A DNA stretch of 64,000 nucleotides from Hyphomonadaceae bacterium (GTDB lineage: Bacteria > Pseudomonadota > Alphaproteobacteria > Caulobacterales > Hyphomonadaceae), in contig JALHLU010000007.1 of NCBI GenBank assembly GCA_022844345.1, positions 186,001-250,000 of the forward strand. The letters are read 5' to 3'. Of the stretch, positions 40,095-49,727 are shown one piece after another. The notes beneath the pieces are model-generated. The model was not told the DNA's origin, ran no database searches, and was given only the letters and a program-made list of their open reading frames with translations. The position numbers and the translations under genes are program-made. Every line of letters starts with the position of its first letter. Position 1 is the first letter of the stretch.

Positions 40095-40779
40095 CGGCCA
40101 GAACCTGGAGCGCCCGCGGCGCGGCATCATGTTCGTCGTCTCGAGCCCGTCGGGCGCGGGGAAGACGACGCTGTCGCGGCGGCTGATTTCCGAAGTGCCG
40201 GGCGTGCAGCTGTCGGTTTCGGCGACGACGCGGACGCCGCGGCCGGGCGAGGCCGATGGGGTGGACTATCATTTCCGTTCGGTCGAGCAGTTCCAGAAGA
40301 TGATCGACGCCGACGATTTCCTGGAATGGGCGCGGGTCTTCAAGAATTACTATGGCACGCCGCGCAGCGAGGTCGAGGCGCGGCTGGTGGCCGGCATTGA
40401 CGTGGTGTTCGACGTGGACTGGCAGGGCGCGCGGGCGCTGAAGACGATCCGGCCGGGCGATGTGTGTTCGGTGTTCATCCTGCCGCCGTCGCTGGCGCAG
40501 CTGAAACGGCGGCTCGAGGGGAGGCCGGGCGCCGACGAGAAGTCGGTGCAGAGCCGGCTTGATGGCGCGGGGCAGGATATCCTGCGCTGGGGGGAGTACG
40601 ACTACGCCATCGTGAACGACAATCTCGACACGGCCTTCACCGAACTGCGCGCGATCCTCTATGCGGAGCGCAACAAGCGCGCGCGGGCCTCGCTGGGCAT
40701 CATGGTGGACCAGCTGCTGAAGGACGCGCGACTGGCGACCAAGACGCAGAGCGGCAGCGCGACGGGCGAGGGCAGTTAG
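40084..40779 (+). CDS. gmk: Guanylate kinase
   Basis: GIMFVVSSPSGAGKTTLSRRLISEVPGVQLSVSATTRTPRPGEADGVDYHF. Confidence 0.97.
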   Translation: MSNDGQNLERPRRGIMFVVSSPSGAGKTTLSRRLISEVPGVQLSVSATTRTPRPGEADGVDYHFRSVEQFQKMIDADDFLEWARVFKNYYGTPRSEVEARLVAGIDVVFDVDWQGARALKTIRPGDVCSVFILPPSLAQLKRRLEGRPGADEKSVQSRLDGAGQDILRWGEYDYAIVNDNLDTAFTELRAILYAERNKRARASLGIMVDQLLKDARLATKTQSGSATGEGS

Positions 40780-40803
40780 GCTATCCATTGCCGGCGCCTG
40801 TGA

Positions 40804-40899
40804 GCACAGCCTCGTGGTTCGACGGGCTCACCATGAGGCCTACCTACGGCTTGCGCCCGAGCGCCTCATCCTGAGCCTGTCGAAGGACGAGGCGCGTGC
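40804..40899. repeat. REPIN-like inverted repeat downstream of gmk
   Basis: gcacagcctcgtggttcgacgggctcaccatgaggc ... gcctcatcctgagcctgtcgaaggacgaggcgcgtgc; shares cctcgtggttcgacggg and tcaccatgaggc with 32027-32170. Confidence 0.8.
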
Positions 40900-40922
40900 T
40901 TGTGATCTGGGTCGAAAAACCT

Positions 40923-40950
40923 AAAGGCCCGCTGTTTCCAGCGGGCCTTT
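40923..40950 (+). terminator. Rho-independent terminator after gmk; identical to 32836-32863
   Basis: aaaggcccgctg-tttc-cagcgggccttt followed by tt. Confidence 0.85.
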
Positions 40951-40974
40951 TTCCGTTTCGGGTTGGCGGAAGCG

Positions 40975-43200
40975 CTACGGCGTGGCCTTCGCCGCAGCCT
41001 CCTGCGCCGCCTTTTCGTCGTTGGCGCGCTTGATGACGTAGGCGAGGATGGCGTCGGTCTGCTCAACCGTAAGCGTGGCGGCGAAGCCGGGCATGTTGCG
41101 CTGGGCGCGGTCGCCGTCGCGGACGGCGCCGTTCCAGCCCGAGCGCATGGCGAGCAGGGCTGAGTAGCGCAGGTCGGGCGCGATGGCGCCGGCGGCGGGG
41201 ACGACGGCTGCGCCATGGCAGACGGCGCAGTTCTGGCCGAACAGGAGTTCGCCGGATGCAACGGTTTCGTTGCTGGCGGTCAGCAGCGGCGGGTCGATCT
41301 TCACGGTTACCGGCGCGCCGGCGATCACCTTTGGCAATTCGGCCGGCAGCTTGGCGGTGCCGCCCATGCGGAAGACCAGGATGCGCGAGTTGTTGGCGCT
41401 GGAGGGCACGGTGCGGGTCTGGCCGATGGGCAGCCCGCGCGCGCCGACCAGGATGGCGATCTGCTGTTCGCCGTCGACCGTGAAGGTGGACGGGGCGGCG
41501 ACGACCTTGGCCTGCGTCGGGGCGGACCAGAGTTTCTTGCCGGTGCGCGCGTCATAGGCGGCGAACTCGCCGGCGTGGTTGCCGGAGAAGACGAGGTTGC
41601 CAGCCGTGGCGAGGACGCCCGTGGCGCCGCGCGTATCTACATTCGGCACGCGCCAGACTTCCTTGGCGGTCACCGGGTCCCAGGCGAGAAGATAGGCTTC
41701 TGTCTTCGGCGCAGCGCCTGTCGCGGCGACGGGCGTGACGCCCTGGCCGGCAGAGAAGGAGATGCCGGTGTTCCAGCCCTTGAGGTTCACCTCGAACTTG
41801 TCGGGCGAGGCGTAGGTGGACGAGGACACGGTGACGGGCAGGTAGATGTAGCCAGTGTCGAGGCTCAAGGCCATCGGATGCCAGTTGTGCATGCCGAGCG
41901 CGGCCGGCGCCACGACGGCGGGAACGCCGGTGACCTCATAGCGGGCTTCGGGCACTTCGACGGGCCGGCCAGTCGCCATGTCGACATGGGTCGCCCACGT
42001 CAGCGGGGCGAATTTCTCGGCGCTGATCAGTTTGCCGGTCTTGGCGTCGAGCACGTAGAAGAAGCCGTTCTTCGGCGCCTGCATGACGACGCGTCGCTTG
42101 CCTTCCGGATAGTTGAGGTCGGCGACCATGATCGGCTGCGTGGCCGTGTAGTCCCAGGTTTCGCCGGGCGTCGTCTGATAGTGCCAGATGTATTTGCCGG
42201 TGTGGGGATTGAGCGCGACGATGGAGGACAGGAACAGGTTGTCGCCGCCGCCGGGCGAGCGGTATTTCTGGTTCCACGGCGTACCGTTGCCGGTGCCGAC
42301 ATAGAGGATGTCGAGTTCGGGGTCATAGGCCATGCCGTCCCACAGCGTGCCGCCGCCGCCGAGCTTCCAGAATTCGCCATTCCAGGTCTTGCGGGCTTCG
42401 GCGAGTTCGGGCTGTTCATCGCCATTGGCCGGATCGCCGGGCACGGAATACCAGCGCCAGGCCTGCTCGCCCGTTTCAGCGTCGTAGGCCGTTATGTAGC
42501 CGCGGACGCGATACTCTGCGCCGCCATTGCCGATGATGACCTTGCCGTTGACGATGCGCGGCACACCCGTGACCGTGTACGGGAGCGAGGTGTCGGTGGT
42601 CTGTTTTTCCCAGACCACTTTACCAGTCTTGCCATCAAGCGCGATCAGGCGGCCGTCGAGCACGCCGACATAGATCTTGCCGTTCCATGCGGCGACGCCG
42701 CGGTTGACCACATCGCAGCAGGCGTCGGCGCCCTTGGCGCGGTCGATCGCGGGATCATAGGCCCAGAGCAGCGCGCCGGACTTGATGTCGTAGGCCTTCA
42801 CCATTGACCATGCGGTGGTGAGGTACATGACGCCATCGACGACGACGGGCGTGGATTCCTGTCCGCGTTCGGTGTCGATGTCGGCATACCAGGCAAGGCC
42901 AAGCTGGCCGACATTCGTGTCGTTGATCTGGTCGAGGCGGCTGAAGCGCTGTTCGCGGTAATCGCCGCCGGCGAGGAGCCAGGAGCCCGGCTCGGCCTCA
43001 AAGCCAAGAAGGCGTTCTGTGTTCACGGCCGCGGCGCCAACGGCATTGGCCTTGGCGACGGGCGGCGCATCGGGCGAGACCGTGGGCGTGTTTCCGCATG
43101 CCGACAGGCCAAGCAGAAGGGCAGGCGCGGCGACAGCCAGCGACATCAGGTAGGCGCGCATAGTCTCATCCTCCGCCGGCCTTTTGGCCATTTTTTTCAT
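40975..43200 (-). CDS. PQQ-dependent quinohemoprotein alcohol dehydrogenase-type protein with C-terminal cytochrome c domain
   Basis: Beta-propeller repeats, vicinal ADACCDVVNRG, CAVCHG heme c motif, LLLGLSACGN lipobox-like signal. Confidence 0.92.
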   Translation of the reverse strand: MKKMAKRPAEDETMRAYLMSLAVAAPALLLGLSACGNTPTVSPDAPPVAKANAVGAAAVNTERLLGFEAEPGSWLLAGGDYREQRFSRLDQINDTNVGQLGLAWYADIDTERGQESTPVVVDGVMYLTTAWSMVKAYDIKSGALLWAYDPAIDRAKGADACCDVVNRGVAAWNGKIYVGVLDGRLIALDGKTGKVVWEKQTTDTSLPYTVTGVPRIVNGKVIIGNGGAEYRVRGYITAYDAETGEQAWRWYSVPGDPANGDEQPELAEARKTWNGEFWKLGGGGTLWDGMAYDPELDILYVGTGNGTPWNQKYRSPGGGDNLFLSSIVALNPHTGKYIWHYQTTPGETWDYTATQPIMVADLNYPEGKRRVVMQAPKNGFFYVLDAKTGKLISAEKFAPLTWATHVDMATGRPVEVPEARYEVTGVPAVVAPAALGMHNWHPMALSLDTGYIYLPVTVSSSTYASPDKFEVNLKGWNTGISFSAGQGVTPVAATGAAPKTEAYLLAWDPVTAKEVWRVPNVDTRGATGVLATAGNLVFSGNHAGEFAAYDARTGKKLWSAPTQAKVVAAPSTFTVDGEQQIAILVGARGLPIGQTRTVPSSANNSRILVFRMGGTAKLPAELPKVIAGAPVTVKIDPPLLTASNETVASGELLFGQNCAVCHGAAVVPAAGAIAPDLRYSALLAMRSGWNGAVRDGDRAQRNMPGFAATLTVEQTDAILAYVIKRANDEKAAQEAAAKATP

Positions 43201-43357
43201 TGCCCGGGCTGGATGGCGCGTTCTCCCCCGTGCCGCCCCGGCGGGGCCAGCCTAGAAGGGTGTGCGGCTGGCGGCAATACGGGGGAGTTTCCAAGGAGTC
43301 GCAGGCTGTACACGTCCCCGCGAGCCTGACGGTCTGTGCGAGGGCATTCTTGCCCCA

Positions 43358-43915
43358 CTACAGCACGATCGCGCGTTCCTGAAGCGCATCCAGCGCAGCT
43401 TCGGGGCTATTGGTGTCGGCCATCAGCTGGAGGAAGGATTCCGGCAGGAAGCCACCCTCGATCATGTGGTCGATCAGGTGGAAGTAGGGCTGCCAGTAAT
43501 TGTTCTCGGACAGGAAGGCCATCGGCTTGCGGTGGAGCGAGAGCTTCGCCCATGACAGCGTCTCGACGGCCTCTTCCAGCGTGCCGATGCCGCCGGGGAG
43601 GACGATGAGGCCGTCAGCTTCGTCCAGCAGGGCCTGTTTCCGCTGGTGCATGTTGTCGGTGTATCGGTTCTCGATGCCGTCGAGCACGCCTTCAAGCTCG
43701 CGCAGGAAATGGGGCATCACGCCGAGGACCTCGCCGCCATTGTCGCGCGCGGTTGAAGCGACCGCTCCCATCAGGCCGACATTGCCGCCGCCATAGACGG
43801 TGCGCCAGCCGCGCTTTGCGATGGATTTGCCGAGACGGCGGGCGAGGTCGAGATAACCGGGATCGGACCCGGGAGCTGACCCGCAATAGACGGTGACGGA
43901 CTTGATGCCGGACAT
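43358..43915 (-). CDS. LOG family protein (TIGR00730-type nucleotide phosphoribohydrolase)
   Basis: VYGGGNVGLMGAVA, MHQRKQALLDEADGLIVLPGGIGTLEEAVETLSW. Confidence 0.95.
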   Translation of the reverse strand: MSGIKSVTVYCGSAPGSDPGYLDLARRLGKSIAKRGWRTVYGGGNVGLMGAVASTARDNGGEVLGVMPHFLRELEGVLDGIENRYTDNMHQRKQALLDEADGLIVLPGGIGTLEEAVETLSWAKLSLHRKPMAFLSENNYWQPYFHLIDHMIEGGFLPESFLQLMADTNSPEAALDALQERAIVL

Positions 43916-44076
43916 TCTTCTTCTCTCTTCTCTGGGCGGCATAGATGCGACGGTTCGTGGCGTGGGGGAAGCCGGGACGTCCCGTTGGTGGCGCGGTCTG
44001 TTGCTGACAGGCCGCTGGCGGCAGGGAAGGCCTGGGAACTCTGGCGTTTCCCGGGGGGCGGGCCTATCTGTGCGCC

Positions 44077-45924
44077 ATGGGCATGCACTCACACGCGAAA
44101 TCTCCGTCCGATGTCGATGGTCTGGAAACCGGCGATGCGGGGCTTGGCCAGTCGCTTGGCCGGATCGGCGCGATCATGGCGCGGCCGGAACTGAAGCGGT
44201 GGCGGCTGGTGATGATGCTGGCGCTGGTGCTGACGCTGGCGGCCAAGGTGTTCGCGGTTTATGCGCCGGTGTTCTTCGGCGACGCAATCAACCAGATGAC
44301 GGGGCCGGATGCGGCGATGGCCGCGGTGGTCGTGTTGCTGGCGTGGTGGACCGGCGCGCGCATCCTGTCGGCGAACCTGCCTTATCTTCGCGACGCGCTG
44401 TTCGCACCGGTGAGCCAGGAGGCGCAGAGGCTCGTGGCCGTGGAAGCGTATGGGCATGCGCAGGGTCTGTCGCTGTCGTTCCACCAGACGCGGCGGACGG
44501 GGGCGCTCAATCGCGTGATCGACCGGGGGGTTGCGGCGCTCGACTATCTGATCCGGTTCCTGGCGTTCAACATCGGACCCACCATCATCGAGCTGGCGCT
44601 GGCGGCGTTCGTGCTGACGACGCGGTACAGCTGGATCGCGGCGGTGATCGCGGTGGTGACGGTTGCGCTGTATGCGGTGTTCACCGGCCTGCTGACAAAC
44701 TGGCGCACGGAGCAGCGGCGCAAGCTGAATGCAGCGGATACGGAACTGCGTGCATTGGCGGTCGACAGCCTGACGAATTTCGAGACGGTGAAAGCTTTCG
44801 CCGCCGAGACGCGCGAGACGGAGCGCTATGACGCCGCCATGCGCGTCTACAACAAGAACATGGTCGAGGTGTCGCGCTCGCTGGCGCTGCTGAACGCCGG
44901 GCAGGACATCATCATGGCGCTGGGCCTCACTGGCGTGGCGGCGATCACGGCGGTCGCTACGTTCAATGGGCAGGTGCAGGCGGGGGACATGGCGGCGGTG
45001 GTGCTGATCATGTCGAACCTCTATCGGCCTCTCTCTGTGCTGGGCTGGGCGTTCCGCGAGATCAAGCAGGGGGCGGTGGACCTCGAGAAGCTCTATGGCC
45101 TCATGAACATGAAGGCAGAGGTACAGGATGCCCCCGATGCGCGGCCGCTGCAGGCGAAGGGCGGCGAGGTTCGCTTCGAGAATGTGAGCTTCACGCATGA
45201 TGCGCGTTCGGCGGGGATTGCCGGCGTTAGCTTTACCGTTCCTGCTGGCACGAAGCTGGCTGTCGTGGGCCCGTCAGGGTCTGGCAAGTCGACGCTGCTG
45301 AAGCTGCTGTTCCGCTTCTACGACACGAAGGGCGGCAGCGTGCTGGTTGACGGGCAGGACGTGCGCAGCCTGAAGCAGGAGAGCCTGCGGGACGCCATCG
45401 GCCTGGTGCCGCAGGATGTGGTGCTGTTCAACGCGTCCATGAAGGAGAACCTGCTCTATGGCCGGCCCAGCGCGAGCGACGCAGAATTGCGCGAGGCGGC
45501 GGCGCGGGCGCAGTTGCTGGAGTTCATCGACCGGCTGCCCAAGGGCTGGGACACGCGCGTGGGCGAGCGGGGCGTGAAGCTTTCCGGCGGCGAGCGGCAA
45601 AGGGTGGGGATTGCCCGTGCAATCCTGAAGAACCCGGCGATCCTAGTTCTCGACGAGGCGACGTCCGCGCTGGACAGCGCGACAGAGCAGGAGGTTCAAG
45701 GCGCGCTCGACGAGGCTGCGAAAGGGCGCACGACCCTGATGGTGGCGCACAGGCTTTCGACAGTGGCGGGCGCGGACGAGATCATCGTGCTGGACGAGGG
45801 GCGCATCGTGGAGCGCGGGACGCATCGCGAGTTGCTGGACCGCGCGGGGCTGTATGCGGATCTGTGGAGCCGGCAGTCGCGGGCGCATGAGGATGCGGAT
45901 GCGGCGGTGCGGGTGGTGGCTTAG
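44077..45924 (+). CDS. Atm1-type ABC transporter, permease plus ATPase
   Basis: VVGPSGSGKSTLLKLLFRFYD (Walker A), VKLSGGERQRVGIARAILKNPAILVLDEATSALDS (signature, Walker B). Confidence 0.95.
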   Translation: MGMHSHAKSPSDVDGLETGDAGLGQSLGRIGAIMARPELKRWRLVMMLALVLTLAAKVFAVYAPVFFGDAINQMTGPDAAMAAVVVLLAWWTGARILSANLPYLRDALFAPVSQEAQRLVAVEAYGHAQGLSLSFHQTRRTGALNRVIDRGVAALDYLIRFLAFNIGPTIIELALAAFVLTTRYSWIAAVIAVVTVALYAVFTGLLTNWRTEQRRKLNAADTELRALAVDSLTNFETVKAFAAETRETERYDAAMRVYNKNMVEVSRSLALLNAGQDIIMALGLTGVAAITAVATFNGQVQAGDMAAVVLIMSNLYRPLSVLGWAFREIKQGAVDLEKLYGLMNMKAEVQDAPDARPLQAKGGEVRFENVSFTHDARSAGIAGVSFTVPAGTKLAVVGPSGSGKSTLLKLLFRFYDTKGGSVLVDGQDVRSLKQESLRDAIGLVPQDVVLFNASMKENLLYGRPSASDAELREAAARAQLLEFIDRLPKGWDTRVGERGVKLSGGERQRVGIARAILKNPAILVLDEATSALDSATEQEVQGALDEAAKGRTTLMVAHRLSTVAGADEIIVLDEGRIVERGTHRELLDRAGLYADLWSRQSRAHEDADAAVRVVA

Positions 45925-45987
45925 GGGTCGAAGTAGGCGGTGAAATCCACACGCCGGACAATGGCTGCACTGAGCAGGCGGATGTTC

Positions 45988-46012
45988 GGAACCGAACAGA
46001 GCCGGGGACGTT
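45988..46012 (+). promoter_or_regulatory. EcfG-type (general stress response) promoter candidate
   Basis: GGAAC-N16-CGTT: ggaac cgaacagagccgggga cgtt, about 175 bp upstream of sigma factor ATG. Confidence 0.6.
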
Positions 46013-46185
46013 CCTGAGCGTCGGGGTCATGCGCCTCGAACCGTCACTCTATCAATCCGTCCCACCACGACGCGGCTTGCCCATGCCGCGTGAGAGGCAC
46101 GCCATTGCCCGGTTCAGAGACCAATTCCAAGCGAAGGGCGCCGCAGCCTGCGCCTGACCAGGCTCCGGCAGGCGATACGCCAGCA

Positions 46186-46797
46186 ATGGACGACCGGGAC
46201 TTCAAGGCGCAGCTGGTGAAGCTGATCCCCCACGTTCGCGCCTTTTCCTACAGCGTCGCCTCGCGCAATGAATCAAACGACCTCGCGCAGGAAACGCTGC
46301 TGCGGGCCTGGAAAGCGCGGGCCTCCTACCAGCCTGGCACGAACCTGAAGGCGTGGCTGTTCACGATCCTTCGCAATGCACACTATTCGCGGGGACGCCG
46401 GGCCTGGCGCACGCAGCCGATGGACCCCGAGATCGCCGAGAACGTGCTCGTCGCCAATGACGACCCGTCGGCAAGCGAAGAGCTGCTCGATGTCCGCAAC
46501 GCGATGCAGGAGCTTTCATTCGAGCACAGGCAGGCGCTCGCGCTCGTGGCGGCTGCAGGGCTTTCGTATGCGGAGACGGCCGCGATCTGCGATTGCGCCG
46601 AGGGTACTGTGAAAAGCCGGGTGAGCCGGGCGCGCGTGGAGCTGGCCAGCATACTGGAGCGCAGGCGGCAGCAGCAGCGCATGAGAACCAGCGTGTCTGC
46701 ATCGCAGGCCTTCGAGTCGATCCTGGCCGAGGCAGAGAGCATGAAACGCGGCGAGCGCGCACCGGCGGCGGGATCGGCGGCCGCGCCGAAGCCGTAA
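46186..46797 (+). CDS. ECF RNA polymerase sigma factor (EcfG-like)
   Basis: NDLAQETLLRAWKARASYQPGTNLKAWLFTILRNAHYS (region 2), LSYAETAAICDCAEGTVKSRVSRARVELA (region 4). Confidence 0.9.
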   Translation: MDDRDFKAQLVKLIPHVRAFSYSVASRNESNDLAQETLLRAWKARASYQPGTNLKAWLFTILRNAHYSRGRRAWRTQPMDPEIAENVLVANDDPSASEELLDVRNAMQELSFEHRQALALVAAAGLSYAETAAICDCAEGTVKSRVSRARVELASILERRRQQQRMRTSVSASQAFESILAEAESMKRGERAPAAGSAAAPKP

Positions 46798-47057
46798 TGC
46801 AGCACGCCGGAGAGGACCGTGATCATCCGGTCATCCGGATGGCTGTGGGGCGGCATCAGACCGCCATCCTTCAGATGAACGCGGATTGTATAGAGGCCGG
46901 GCTGGCTGGGCGCGCCGATGAGGAAGGCGGCGTCCATGTTGGTGGCGTTGCCGACGGGTGCGTAGGCGCCGCCTTCAAGCCAATGGTCGTGGACCAAGGG
47001 AGCGGCCGCGCAACTGGCGGCGGCCAACGCCCCGGCGGCGAGCAGAATGACGCGCAT
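46760..47057 (-). pseudogene. Exported cupin-domain protein, apparently 3'-truncated (ORF runs on to 46383 antisense to the sigma gene)
   Basis: Lipobox SCAAAPLVHDHW...DGGLMPPHSHPDDRMITVLSGVLHYGFG then loses cupin similarity where it meets the convergent sigma gene. Confidence 0.5.
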
Positions 47058-47228
47058 CAGAATCCCCTGTTTGGCGAGACACTAACGGCTTGCGGGCCGC
47101 GTGTCAGTTATGCTGTGGGATCAAAACAGCTTGCCTTATGGACAGGGGCGTCAGGACACAGGATTGCGGCTTGTCTCGGGGCCAAGCGCGCCGCACATCT
47201 TGGGAAAACCAGTCCAGGGAATCCTTGA

Positions 47229-48101
47229 ATGACCGACGCCGCCTATACACCCCCCAAAGTCTGGTCCTGGAACAAGGAGGCGGTCAGCCGCTTCTCGAAC
47301 ATCAACCGGCCGATTGCCGGGCCGACGCATGACAAGGATCTCCAGGTCGGGAGGCATCCGATCCAGCTGTATTCGCTGGGTACGCCCAATGGCGTGAAGG
47401 TGACGGTCATGCTGGAGGAGCTGCTGGCTTTGGGCCATGCGGGCGCCGAATACGATGCGTGGCTGATCAACATCAACAAGGGTGAGCAGTTTTCCAGCGG
47501 GTATGTGGAGGCCAATCCGAACTCCAAGATTCCGGTCATGGTGGACCATGGCGAGCCCAAGCCGCTGCGCGTGTTTGAGTCCGGATCGATCCTTGTCTAC
47601 CTCGCGGAAAAATTCGGGGCGTTCCTGCCGCAGGATCGTGCGGCGCGGACAGAGACGCTGAACTGGCTGTTCTGGCAGATGGGCTCAGCACCCTTCCTGG
47701 GTGGCGGCTTCGGGCACTTCTACGCTTATGCGCCAGAGAAGTGGGAATACCCGATTGATCGCTATGCGATGGAGGTGAAGCGGCAGCTTGATGTGCTGGA
47801 TCGCCGCCTTGCGGAGACAGAGTATCTTGCGGGCGATGCCTACACGATCGCCGACATGGCGAACTGGCCCTGGTATGGCGCGATGGTGAAGGGCGTCCTT
47901 TACGGAGCCGGCGAATTCCTTGCCGTGCATGAATACAAACACGTGATCCGGTGGACGGACCAGATCGCATCGCGGCCGGCGGTGAAGCGGGGGCGCGTGG
48001 TCAACCGCACTTGGGGCGATCCGGCGAGCCAGCTGCATGAGCGGCACGACGCCAGCGATTTTGACCTGAAGACCCAGGACAAGGTGGCGAAGGACGGCTG
48101 A
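47229..48101 (+). CDS. yghU: Glutathione-dependent disulfide-bond oxidoreductase (YghU-like GST)
   Basis: YTPPKVWSWNKEAVSRFSNINRPIAGPTHDKDLQVGRHPIQLYSLGTPNGVKVTVMLEE. Confidence 0.95.
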   Translation: MTDAAYTPPKVWSWNKEAVSRFSNINRPIAGPTHDKDLQVGRHPIQLYSLGTPNGVKVTVMLEELLALGHAGAEYDAWLININKGEQFSSGYVEANPNSKIPVMVDHGEPKPLRVFESGSILVYLAEKFGAFLPQDRAARTETLNWLFWQMGSAPFLGGGFGHFYAYAPEKWEYPIDRYAMEVKRQLDVLDRRLAETEYLAGDAYTIADMANWPWYGAMVKGVLYGAGEFLAVHEYKHVIRWTDQIASRPAVKRGRVVNRTWGDPASQLHERHDASDFDLKTQDKVAKDG

Positions 48102-48223
48102 GTGGGCGCTTGCCAGCACCTGCGCTTCGATTTGACCCGGCCCTCTGAAAACTGTCAGTTGTCGACGGCAGGAGCGACTCGCGTCCGGATGGCTGTCGTT
48201 GCGAGCGGGGGGAGCGTTTGACG

Positions 48224-49006
48224 ATGAGTGTGCGCGCGTTCGCTTTCGCTATCGGCTTCTGGTGGGTGTCGATCCTCTACGTCTTCATGGCGGCGGTGCT
48301 TGCGCTTGTGCCGGGCCGCAAGGGCGTGCGGTGGGCGGTGCGGCGCTATTCGAGGCGCATGGTGCAGCTGATGAAGCTGATCGGGATCCGGCCTGAGGTG
48401 CGAGGCAAGGAGCGCCTGCCGCCGCCGCCCTTCATCGTCGCGCCCAAGCATTCCAGCTATGGCGACGGCTTCCTGATGTACATCCAGTTCGACGATGTGG
48501 CGTTCGTAACGGGCGATCACCTCGAGCGCTTTCCGCTTGTGCCCAGGGTGCTGGAGAAGCTGGGCGCGATCGTGGTCGACAATTGCGGCGGACCGGAAGC
48601 GCGCAAGGATCTGGCGGCCAGCTTTGCGAAGGCGGCCGAGGACAAGCGGATCGTGCTGATCTATCCCGAGGGGCATCTGACCAAGGTGGGCGAGCACAAG
48701 CGCATTCGTGCTGGCGTGTGGCACATGCAGGAGGCGTCGCAATGGCCGGTGGTGCCGGTGGCGACGAACCTTGGCCTGCGCTGGCAGGAGCAGGATTACG
48801 CCAAGTATCCGGGGCCAGCGGTGATCGAGTTTCTCGATCCCATCCCGCCGGGGCTGGGCAAGGACGAGATGGTCAAGCTGCTGGGCGAGGCGATCCACAC
48901 CCACACGGACAGGCTAATCGAGGAAGGCCGCGCGTGGGACAGGGCGAATGGCGTTGAGCGCCCGAAATCGCCGGCGGCGGTTGTGAAGAACGAGCCGGCC
49001 ACCTAG
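48224..49006 (+). CDS. 1-acyl-sn-glycerol-3-phosphate acyltransferase (PlsC-like)
   Basis: FIVAPKHSSYGDGFLMY (HX4D-like: H-S-S-Y-G-D), LIYPEGHLTKVGEHK, VPVATNLGL. Confidence 0.85.
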   Translation: MSVRAFAFAIGFWWVSILYVFMAAVLALVPGRKGVRWAVRRYSRRMVQLMKLIGIRPEVRGKERLPPPPFIVAPKHSSYGDGFLMYIQFDDVAFVTGDHLERFPLVPRVLEKLGAIVVDNCGGPEARKDLAASFAKAAEDKRIVLIYPEGHLTKVGEHKRIRAGVWHMQEASQWPVVPVATNLGLRWQEQDYAKYPGPAVIEFLDPIPPGLGKDEMVKLLGEAIHTHTDRLIEEGRAWDRANGVERPKSPAAVVKNEPAT

Positions 49007-49032
49007 CTTGCCCTCAAAGCAGAGGATGAGTC

Positions 49033-49254
49033 ATGGCGCGCAAACCTTCCCGCGATGTTGAAAAGACCTACACGCGCGCGCAGTTCGTCGCCAAGCTGAG
49101 GCGGTTCGCTGATAGCGTTGAGAGCGGCGAGGCTTTCACGATCCAGATCGGCGGCGAGCGTCTGCGCGTTCCTGCGCGGGCGACCTTCAACATCGAGCAC
49201 GAACGCGGCAGCGACGGCGAGGAGATCGAGTTCCAGATGAAGTGGACCTCATGA
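49033..49254 (+). CDS. Amphi-Trp domain-containing protein
   Basis: SRDVEKTYTRAQFVAKLRRFADSVESGEAFTIQIGGERLRVPARATFNIEHERGSDGEEIEFQMKW. Confidence 0.8.
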   Translation: MARKPSRDVEKTYTRAQFVAKLRRFADSVESGEAFTIQIGGERLRVPARATFNIEHERGSDGEEIEFQMKWTS

Positions 49255-49727
49255 CCACGGCCTTTGATTTCGAGTTCGTCGCCATCAACGGATCGCCACT
49301 GCCGCTGAAGCAGTTCGAGGGGCAGGCGCTGCTGGTTGTGAATGTGGCTTCACGGTGCGGGTTCACACCGCAATACGCTGGCCTGCAGAAACTCTACGCG
49401 GATTATCACCCGCGCGGGCTCACCGTGCTTGGCGTGCCGTGCAACCAGTTCCTCTGGCAAGAGCCGGCGAAGGAAACCGAGATCGCGGCGTTCTGCGAAG
49501 TGACCTACCACATAACCTTCCCGATGACGGAGAAGACATCCGTGAAGGGCGGCAAGGCGCATCCGTTCTACAAGTGGATGCGCGAGAAACTGGGCAGGGC
49601 GGCGCATCCCGCGTGGAATTTCCACAAGCTGCTGGCGGACAGGAGCGGCGCCCCGGTGGCGGCGTTCAAGTCTGGCGTCGAGCCGGACAGCGCCGAACTG
49701 CGCAACGCCATTGAGCGCTCTCTCTAG
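49251..49727 (+). CDS. Glutathione peroxidase family protein (Cys type)
   Basis: LLVVNVASRCGFTPQYAGLQKLY, GVPCNQFLWQEPA, WNFHKLLADR; overlaps upstream stop. Confidence 0.95.
   Translation: MTTAFDFEFVAINGSPLPLKQFEGQALLVVNVASRCGFTPQYAGLQKLYADYHPRGLTVLGVPCNQFLWQEPAKETEIAAFCEVTYHITFPMTEKTSVKGGKAHPFYKWMREKLGRAAHPAWNFHKLLADRSGAPVAAFKSGVEPDSAELRNAIERSL

Noticed and set aside
41215-42807. 530-aa + strand ORF opposite the PQQ dehydrogenase
   Set aside because: Antisense shadow of a motif-rich CDS; low-complexity Gly/Asp/Val composition
44089-45198. 369-aa - strand ORF opposite the ABC transporter
   Set aside because: Antisense shadow of a motif-rich transporter; His/Arg/Gln-biased
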